Part shown: positions 56,254-64,000 of the stretch, one piece after another
Position numbering within the stretch: position 1 is the stretch's first letter
Layout: each line of letters opens with the position of its first letter
Source: Ustulina deusta
Taxonomy: Eukaryota > Ascomycota > Sordariomycetes > Xylariales > Xylariaceae
DNA length: 64,000 nucleotides
Direction of reading: 5' to 3'
Assembly: GCA_023159155.1 (NCBI GenBank)
Contig: JAJNNX010000028.1
Coordinates: 186,001 to 250,000 of the forward strand
Position numbers and translations under genes: made by a program
Notes under the pieces: model-generated
The model's input: the letters and a program-made list of their open reading frames with translations, nothing else
What the model was told of the DNA's origin: nothing
Databases searched by the model: none

Positions 56254-56432
56254 TGTCATGCCTGGCATACTGGGACCGGTGCACACTCACTATATATACA
56301 TACCATATCCGCACCCACTTCAATAGAAAATCTTCCTCCTACAAGCTTTAATCTTATAAGCTAACCTTACCAAATATATAACTTATCTTTTTATATATTA
56401 TACCTAACTTTATAAACTTCTTATTTATAATA
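56254..56432 (+). repeat. 5' LTR
   Basis: 179 bp beginning TGTCATGCCTGGCATACTGG and ending ATAATA, where the right copy ends ATAACA. It differs from the right LTR by many transitions and no length change. Confidence 0.93.
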
Positions 56433-57967
56433 ATTTTAAAGCTTTTTTTTAAAGTTATTTATAATATATTTATATAATAGCCCCTAAAAAACCTAGATTA
56501 TTAATTAGATTAATACCCCTTAAAAAAAACAAATTAGCTATAAATAATTAATAAAGCTATACTAATTCTTTTTTAAATAAAAATTAAAAATAAAAACTTA
56601 GTAGTAGTTTAATATTTAGTTATTAAAATAATAATAATACTTTATAACTTAAAAATATTAACTAATTTTTATTATAATAAAATATTTAGCTCGAAATAAA
56701 ACTTAAAAAAATAAGTAAACAGCTAAAAAAACAAAAATAATTTGCTTTTAAATCGAAAAGATTTTAATTTATAAGTATATATAAATTAATATTAAAACAA
56801 AAACCTAAAAAATATAAATATTAAAAAAAAGCTAAAGATTTAGAAAACTTTAAATTTTCTAACTTTTTAGATTTTTTTTATACTTTTTACTTAGAACATA
56901 AAAATTAGCACTAAAAACAATATAACTTTTTTAAGTCTAGCTTATTATTTATTTTTTTATTTTTATTATTATTATTTAATAAGTTAGATTTAAGCAGTTC
57001 TAATTATTAATTACTTTATTATTATAAATATAATAATAATAATAAAAAATTAAATATTAACTTTAGTTATTTTTTAAAATTTAAATATTTTTTGTTTATT
57101 ATATAGTTTATTTATAACTAATAAATTAAATAGATTAAAAAACTAAAATCTATATTTAAAAATTTACAAAAAAAGTTTTAATAAGTTTAGATTTAAATTA
57201 TTTATATAATTAATAAAATAAACTAAAATTATAAAAACTAATATTAAGTTTTTTTTAGAAAAAAAATATGTTAAGATTATTTTTTTTATAAATCTAATTA
57301 AAAAATTTTTACTAATTGGACTAAAACTTTAGTTTGCTAATTAATTTTTTTTGTTATAAATATTAGCTAGTAATTAAAAAAAACTTAATAATAAGCTAAT
57401 TAAAACTTTAAAATATTCGATTAATATTTATTTTAGATTAAGATTTAAAAAAAATAATAAAGCAATAATAAAAAAGCTATGTTATACTATTAAAAATTAA
57501 CTGATCTGCTTTAATAAAAAATTATAAATTTTAATAATTTATTATTTTAAAAAAAATTAATAATAATAAATATAGTATAGCATTATTAAAAATTAATAAT
57601 TTTTATTTTTAGAGCTATAAAGCTTTAATAAAAACTTTTATGTTTAAATATTAACCGAATTAATATTAATAAATTTTAAAATTAGTAATAATACTAAAGC
57701 TTTTTTAAGTAGAAATACTTTAATAATAAAGATTATTTTTGCTAAAGCTAAAAATACTATAATATAGTTTAGAGCTAAAATAATTATTAGTACTATAATT
57801 AGCTAAAATAACTTTATTTAAATTAATAAATTTTTAATAATTATATATTTAAAAAATTATTACTTTTTAAATATTTTAATTAATATATTTTTAATATATT
57901 TTAAAAATAGCTATAAAATAATTTTAATAATTACTTAAAGCAAAATAGTAATACTTAGGACTTTTTT

Positions 57968-58009
57968 TGTTTTAATTATAAAAAAACAAGTTATATTAGT
58001 TATAATTAT
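57968..58009 (+). pseudogene. Relic of gag CCHC zinc knuckle
   Basis: Fourteen codons with the spacing of a C-x2-C-x4-H-x4-C knuckle. The first Cys codon (TGT) survives; the other three ligand positions all read TAT, as expected if RIP changed TGT or CAT to TAT. Confidence 0.7.
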
Positions 58010-59039
58010 AAAAAACCTAACTAGTAATACTTACTAAAAAATTAAAAACATTAGATTTAAAAAACTTAGTTAAATTAAAAATAAAAAAATTTTAATATGT
58101 TCTACTATTTATAAAAAAATAATTATTATTTGGACTAAAATTGTTTATATAATTTTTTAGTATATTTTAATAAATATTTAAGTAATAATTAAAAAAATAA
58201 AAAATCGTTTTAGTTTTAGCTATAAAACTTAAACTAAAACTATAGCTTTTTATATTTATTTTATATTAATTTTATATTTTATATAATATTTATCTTATTA
58301 GCTTAAAAAATTTTTTATTAAAAATATTTATTAATTTAAATTTTTGCGCTAAATATAATTATATTAGTTATATTTTTGTTTTATATAACAAACTAAAAAA
58401 AGCTCTATTTTATATTTATATTTTATAATATGCTATTAAAAGTAGATTTTTTAGTTATAGCGCTTATTAGGTTATTTATAAACTTATTAATAGTTGTAGG
58501 GTAACTTAAAAATTTTAATATGTTTGTATTACTATTAATTAAAATAATTAATTAAAAAAAAGTTTAGTGCTTTTTTTTTAAACTATACTAAAAGATTAAA
58601 AAATTATATTTAATTTAAGTTTAAATCGCTAGTTTTATAGCTTAAAGCTTAAATATTTTAAGTTAATTATAGTTTATTAATTTGCTAGGGCTTATAAAAA
58701 TAAAAAATATTATTAAGCTATTATATATTTTTTTGAACCTTTTTAATTAAAAAAATTAAAGATTAAAAGGAATTATACCGGTTTTAAAGGTGTTTTGCTA
58801 GAATTTTATAATTTAGCTAATTTTTTTAATACTAATAAAGCTAATATTTTTTTATATTTTAAACAAAAAAACTTAGCAATTAATTTATAAAATAATATTA
58901 TAGTATTTTATTATTTTATTTATTTATTAGCCTAGGACCAACTTAGAAAATCTTAAAAATAGTTTATAGAAATAATAGCTAATAAGAAAATATAGAAATC
59001 TAAAAACTTAGCTAGGGCTTTTATTTTGTTTGTTTTTAA

Positions 59040-59400
59040 AAAAAATAGAGGTTTAAAATTATATATAGACTATAAAAGATTTAACTATATTATATAAAAG
59101 AATTGCTATACTTTTTATTTTATTTTAGAATTAATAAATAGATTTATATATATTAAAATATTTATTAAGATTGATTTTAAAAATGTTTATTATTATATCT
59201 AAATTAAAAAAAAAAATAAATTAAAAATAGCTTTTTATATATGTTATAGCTATTATAAATTTTTAGTTATGCTTATAGGTTTGTATAATACCCCTACTAT
59301 TTTTTAAAACTATATATATAAAGTACTTAATAATATTTTAAATATATTTTATATTATATATTTAGATAATATTTTTATATTTTTTATAAATAAAAAATTT
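59040..59400 (+). pseudogene. Relic of gypsy-type reverse transcriptase
   Basis: In one frame interrupted by stops the translation shows YIDYKRFN (about 59062-59085), KIDFKNVYYYI, FLVML.GLYNTPTIF and YLDNIFIF (59359-59382). These match the conserved RT blocks, with the YxDD box changed to YLDN by a G-to-A transition. The enzyme is dead. Confidence 0.85.
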
Positions 59401-60569
59401 TATATAAAATATATTTAAAAAGTTATTAAAAGATTTTAAAATACTAAGCTATATATAAAACTTTTAAAATATTAGTTCTATTAAAAAAAGTTTTAATTTT
59501 TTAGATATATTATATTTAGTTAAAATATTAAAATAAATTTTAGTTATATTAATATAATTAAATAATAGCTATTTTTTAGTTTTTATTATAAGCTATAATA
59601 GTTTTTAAAGTTTTATAATTTTTATTAACGCTTTATTAAAAAGTATTTTTAAGTTATTACTTTTTTAACCTAGTATTTAAAAAAAAACATAACTAGGATA
59701 AAGAAAAGTTAAATTTTTTTAGACCGTTCTATAGTAAAAACTTTTAAAAAGCTCTAGGACTTATTTAGAAAAACTATTTTTTTTTTATATTTTAACCTTA
59801 AAAAACAAATATTAGTAAAAACTGATTTTTTTAAAGTAGCGCTAATAAAAAACCTTTTTTAAAAAAATAGTTAAAATAAATAACGTTTTGTTATATTCTA
59901 TTTTTATAAGTTTACTAATATAAAATTAAACTATAGGACTTTAGATTAAAAAATATTTATAATTATAAAATATTTTAAATATTAGTAGTATTATTTTTAA
60001 AAAAGCAAATTATTAATTAAAGTATTAACTAACTATAGCAATTTTTAAGCGTTTATAAAAACTTTAAAGCTAAATAAAAAGCAAGCTTATTAATATATAT
60101 ATTTAGTTTTTTTTAATTTTATTATTAAGTATAGGCAAAGCAAGCAAAACAGGGCTAATTTTTTATTGTGCCGATTTAATTATATAAGTAATTTGCCCTA
60201 AAATATTAATTTTTTTTTAATACTAAAAAAAAAGATTGTAGTAATACAAACTAAAATTTTTAATAAATACTTAAAAGTATTAATAAGCAAAATATATACT
60301 GCCCAACTTTCTAAAAAAAGAACTATTTTTATATAAGCAGTTATATATATATAGGCATAAATAGCTATAAGTAATAAGAACTTTTAAAATTTAAATATAT
60401 TGTAAAGCTTATAAAATATAATCTAAGATATTTAATAAAAAAACCCTGAATATAAATTAATTAAAAAATATATTAATATTAAAAAACTTATAGATTTTTA
60501 ATACATAATTAAAAAATCTTTTTTATACTATAAAAATAAAGTTTATATTTTTTTTTAAAAATTTGTTTA

Positions 60570-61200
60570 TTTTTAGCTTATTAAATTATATTATAATAAT
60601 TTATTAATAAAACATTTTAAATAAAAATATATATTTAAACTACTATAATATAAATTTTTTTAGCTAAAAATAAAAGCAAATATTAATAATTATATAAGTA
60701 GTTATATAATATACTTTAGATTAAAAACAAAATATTATTAAAAATATAACAAATTTAATACTTTATTTATATTTTTAGTTTTTATATAAGAACTATTTAT
60801 AGATTTTATAGTTAAACTGCTTTTAATTGTTTATAAAAACTACCAAATTAATTATATTTTAATAATTATTAATAAATTTATTAAATTAATATACTTATTT
60901 TTTATTAATACTAAAATAACTTTAATATAGTTTATTATTTTATTTTATTAAAAAATCAAATATATTTATAAAAATTCTATAAGTATTATATTAAACCGCA
61001 GTTTTTTTTTTATTAGTTATTTTTAGTTAAACCTATACTATTACTTTAAGATTAAAAAAAGATATTTAGTTACGTTTTATCTTAGAACTAACAAGCAAAT
61101 AAAGCATATAAATTAAACAATTAAAAACTACTTTAAATGCTTTATTAATAGTAAACAAACTAATTAGCTATAATTATTTTTTTAAATATATTTTATAATT
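60570..61200 (+). pseudogene. Relic of retroelement integrase
   Basis: A stop-ridden frame carries YYNNLLIKHFK (about 60585-60620), the position of the zinc-binding HH of integrase, then IDFIVKLLLI near 60795 at the start of the core and QTNWL near 61158 in the block upstream of the GPY-like end. The order and spacing are those of a Ty3/gypsy integrase; catalytic residues are partly lost. Confidence 0.75.
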
Positions 61201-62005
61201 AATTTAGCTATTAATAGTATAACTAGCAAATTATTTTTTAAAGTTTTATATAGCTATATACTAAAGTTTAAACTATTTATTAAAAATAATTTTATTTTAA
61301 AAAGGGTGCTAGTAATATAAAAACAATTATAAAAACTATAAACTATTAAAAATAACTTAAAAAATTAGTAGTAAATTATAGTTAAAAAGCATTAAAAATA
61401 TTATAATATTAAATATAAACTTATAACTTATAAAATTAGAAATATAATAACATTATTTATAAAAACCTTAAGTTTTAAATATTTTAAATTTATATTTAAG
61501 TTTATTAGCTTATTTTAAATCTTTAGCTATATTAGATTATAGGCGTATTACTTTATATTTTTAGTATAATATATCTATTTTTATAACGTTTTTTTTTATT
61601 TAACTACTTAAGCTTTAGAAAGCTAATACTATATATAATCTATTTATACTAAACTTTATAAACAATTCAAATAAATAAAAAGTTAAAAATATAATAATAA
61701 AACAAATATATAATTATAAGTTATATTATAAAGTTAAATAAAAAAGCTAGCCAACTAAATATAACTAATAAGTATTAGCTATTAATATTATAGTACTTAA
61801 AGCAATACAAACTTTTAAATAATAGCAAAGTTATAAAAAAGAAATTTTAACCTAGTAATTTATATTTAAAATAATAATAAAAAAAATCGATTAATTTTAT
61901 TTTTATTTAAAAGTACTTAGCCCTATTATTTAAAGATTTAACTAATTTAACAATTATATCGGTCGAAAACTTTAGCAAATTAATAAAAACAAACTTATAA
62001 AAAAC

Positions 62006-62074
62006 TTGTATAGTTAGAATCGAACTAACTACTTTAGATATTTGATCTACGCCCTATTATTAAGCTATATATAA
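62006..62074 (-). other. tRNA-like cloverleaf inside the retrotransposon (antisense)
   Basis: Read on minus: acceptor arms TTATATA/TATACAA (one mismatch, explicable by a RIP transition), TA spacer, D stem GCTT/GGGC with a seven-base loop, anticodon-arm stem TAGAT/ATCTA, a five-base variable region AAGTA, and a perfect T arm GTTAG-TTCGATT-CTAAC. The anticodon loop has only five bases (CAAAT) in this pairing, so a decoding tRNA is unlikely. It could be a RIP-altered tRNA or a tRNA-derived piece captured by the element. Confidence 0.45.
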
Positions 62075-62978
62075 ACTATTTTTAAAATTAAATCTTATTA
62101 AAATAATAAATATTTAAGTTTATTATAGCAGCTATAATAGTAGTTTAGGTTGTTTGATTATAAATATTTATAAATATTTTTTTTAATTTTGTTATAAAAT
62201 AATAAATAGCTAATATTTATAATATATAACTATAATTTTTAAATAAAAAATATATAGTAATTATATAAAAATATATTTTGTATTAATTATTTGTTTATTT
62301 ATATTAAATAATAGTATAAAATAAAATTAAACAAAAGTATTTATAGCGTTAAAAAAAAGTATGCTATTACTTAGAACAAAATGTTTTTTTGCTGCATTAT
62401 TAGTTAAAAATATATAGCATAAATGTTTTAAAAATATATAAACAACTTATAAAAACTTAATAAAATAATAAAAGAACTATTTATTTTAGTATTGTTAAGT
62501 TTGCTAGTAAAGCCGAACTATATATAATAGGTTTACTAAAAAATAATAAAATATTTTTAATAAATAAAATTAAATATTAGCTAGCTACTAATAAAGCTTT
62601 ATAAAAGCTTGCTAAGTAACTAAACTTATTTTATTAATAATTTTATTACTATTTATATTTATTTTAGAGTTAAAAAACTAGCAAGACTAATTTAATAATT
62701 TATTAATATAAACTATATTAAAAAATATTAAACTTAGAACCTAATTAAATAAAAAATCTAAATTAATACTAATATTAATATAAAATAAGTATAGATCTAT
62801 TTATAAAGTTGTATATTTTGTGCTTTTTTTAGTACTTATTATAAAAAAATGCCCTAGTTTTTTTTATAATATAAATAACTTAAATAAGCCGGCCAAAGTT
62901 GGGCTAAGTTTTGTTATAAGTGCTGCTAAAATAGCATTAGTACATATATATACTATAGATTAAAGATTTAGCAGGTCT

Positions 62979-63248
62979 ATGTTTATAAGCTTTGTTTTTA
63001 GTTTTAGTAGTTTGTTTATATATATATTACTTATAGTTATAATAATTATAGCTATTTATAATTTTTTGGCAAGCAAGGCGTTAAAAGCAATAGTTGCGGC
63101 AGTTCTACAAAAGTTTTTTATTAAAAAAAACGTAGGAAGGGTTAGAAATAGTATTAAATATAGTAATATAAGCGTAAAAAAAAAAAAAAGAAAGTATAAA
63201 AACGAAGTAAAAAAAAGGAGAAACAATAGCAGCAATATATATAAGTAG
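62979..63248 (+). other. Open frame in post-integrase region, coding status doubtful
   Basis: An 89-codon frame starting with a hydrophobic stretch rich in Ile/Phe/Leu and ending in a Lys/Arg/Asn-rich tail. It is the only sizeable stop-free frame in the RIP-affected tract, and its middle (about 63060-63120) retains more G and C than its surroundings. AT-rich DNA readily gives such hydrophobic frames, so I do not claim a protein. Confidence 0.25.
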
Positions 63249-63643
63249 CTAAAACTAATAAATAATAATAATAGTAGTAGTTAAAAAAAAAAAAAAAGAA
63301 GGACTAAGCTAGAGTATTTATATAAAACTAGATTAGTTTTATAGGCAATTTATATATAGCTTACGTTTAAATTACTAGTATTAAAATTTACTATATATTT
63401 AAATATATAATATATATTATATTATATATATACTAAAACTTCTAATTAATAATACTATATAAGTACTAAAGTATTTATATTAATAATAATAATAATATTA
63501 TATTAATCGTATATATATTACTTTAATTTTATATAAACCTTATACTTAAATTACTTTTTATTGATATATATATATACTACTTATTTATACTATATACTTT
63601 ATATTTTGCATACTTATATATATTAAGTTAAAGATAACTTGAT

Positions 63644-63660
63644 TAAAGAGAAAAGGATAG
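63644..63660 (+). other. Polypurine tract of the LTR element
   Basis: A run of nearly all purines (TAAAGAGAAAAGGATAG) ends one base before the right LTR, where the plus-strand primer is expected. Confidence 0.75.
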
Positions 63661-63661
63661 T

Positions 63662-63840
63662 TATTATGCCTAGCATACTAGGACCGGTACATACTTACTA
63701 TATATATATACTATATCTGCACCCACTTCGATAGAAAATCTTCCTTCTATAAGCTTTAGTCTTATAAGCCAACCTTACCAAATATATAACTTATCTTTCT
63801 ATATATTATACCTAACCTTGTGAACTTCCTATTCATAACA
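63662..63840 (+). repeat. 3' LTR
   Basis: 179 bp, equal in length to the left LTR and ending ATAACA. It starts TATTATGCC where the left copy starts TGTCATGCC; the terminal TG was changed to TA by a G-to-A transition. Confidence 0.93.
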
Positions 63841-63845
63841 GTACC
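63841..63845. repeat. 5-bp target-site duplication, right copy (GTACC)
   Basis: Identical to 56249-56253. Sequence beyond it to the window end has ordinary composition and no recognised gene. Confidence 0.9.
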
Positions 63846-64000
63846 TCTTAGTAGAAAATTTACATACGAGGTATGCTAAGAAAAGTGCGAAACTTGCTGG
63901 TAAGATGTGTCTATAGCACATAATAAGGCACTCCACAAGTAGGGGGTACGCATATATTAGGGGGAGCGTAAGCTTTTTTTAGCTAGCTTTTGGATTAAAG

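Larger units (their letters stand above)
56254..63840 (+). mobile_element. RIP-inactivated Ty3/gypsy LTR retrotransposon
   Basis: 7587 bp bounded by 179-bp LTRs and an exact 5-bp duplication (GTACC). The interior is extremely AT-rich, nearly CpG-free and full of stops. Yet gag-pol order can still be read on plus: a CCHC zinc-knuckle relic (57968-58009), reverse transcriptase (about 59040-59400), the RNase H-to-connection segment (about 59790-60170), an integrase HHCC-like region (about 60570-60660) and the integrase core (about 60780-61200). RT before integrase places it in Ty3/gypsy rather than copia. A purine-rich tract (about 63644-63660) precedes the right LTR as a polypurine tract. A further 1.6 kb follows pol. 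No frame is intact, so the element cannot move by itself. It was inserted into a GGTACC site in AT-rich flank beside the NLR-bearing block. Confidence 0.93.

Noticed and set aside
1..64000. CRISPR arrays, prokaryotic operons, riboswitches
   Set aside because: No regularly spaced direct repeats with unique spacers were seen, and gene structure is clearly eukaryotic.

Overview
The window is nuclear DNA of a filamentous ascomycete (Pezizomycotina). The genes are split by short GT-AG introns of about 44-112 nt, several with CTAAC/CTGAC-type branch points. Fungus-specific families are present: Zn2Cys6 and C2H2 regulators, a DUF6594 membrane protein, a NACHT-ankyrin NLR-like protein and secreted arabinan/galactan-degrading enzymes. 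A 7.6-kb LTR retrotransposon is saturated with C-to-T and G-to-A changes of the kind made by repeat-induced point mutation (RIP). TACCTA/TAGGTA words litter many intergenic regions. Species cannot be told from the sequence; a Sordariomycete is my best guess.

Layout. 0-6.4 kb is gene-poor, with one two-exon RRM-like gene (minus, 1391-2328) and an AT-leaning ORF-free tract. 6.4-20.2 kb is a conserved housekeeping block: DHH1 (minus), a J-domain membrane protein, a carboxylesterase/acyl-protein-thioesterase-like hydrolase, mitochondrial GatB (minus), a DUF6594 protein and a Rex4/ISG20-like exonuclease with zinc fingers. 20.2-28.2 kb is a gene desert holding one unusual candidate, an 89-residue reading frame with two poly(A)-binding-protein (PAM2) motifs. 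A C2H2 regulator follows at 28.2-30.2 kb behind a long pyrimidine-rich leader.

30.2-36 kb holds a decayed HNH-like relic and an AAA+ ATPase with an apparent frameshift. 37.2-41.6 kb carries a divergent CAZyme pair, GH54 alpha-L-arabinofuranosidase and GH30 endo-beta-1,6-galactanase. They share a 1.4-kb promoter with XlnR-like and CreA-like words, and together would strip and cut type-II arabinogalactan. An MFS transporter and a GFA-family zinc protein follow.

44.7-55.4 kb is an accessory block: a seven-exon DUF7708-NACHT-ankyrin protein, a Zn2Cys6 regulator, an atypical protein kinase and a three-exon C-terminally membrane-anchored protein. It abuts AT-rich DNA and the RIP-destroyed Ty3/gypsy element (56254-63840, 179-bp LTRs, 5-bp target duplication GTACC). 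The element also contains a tRNA-like fold on its antisense strand. Exon coordinates below were derived by reading splice sites and checking that frames join; none has transcript support here.
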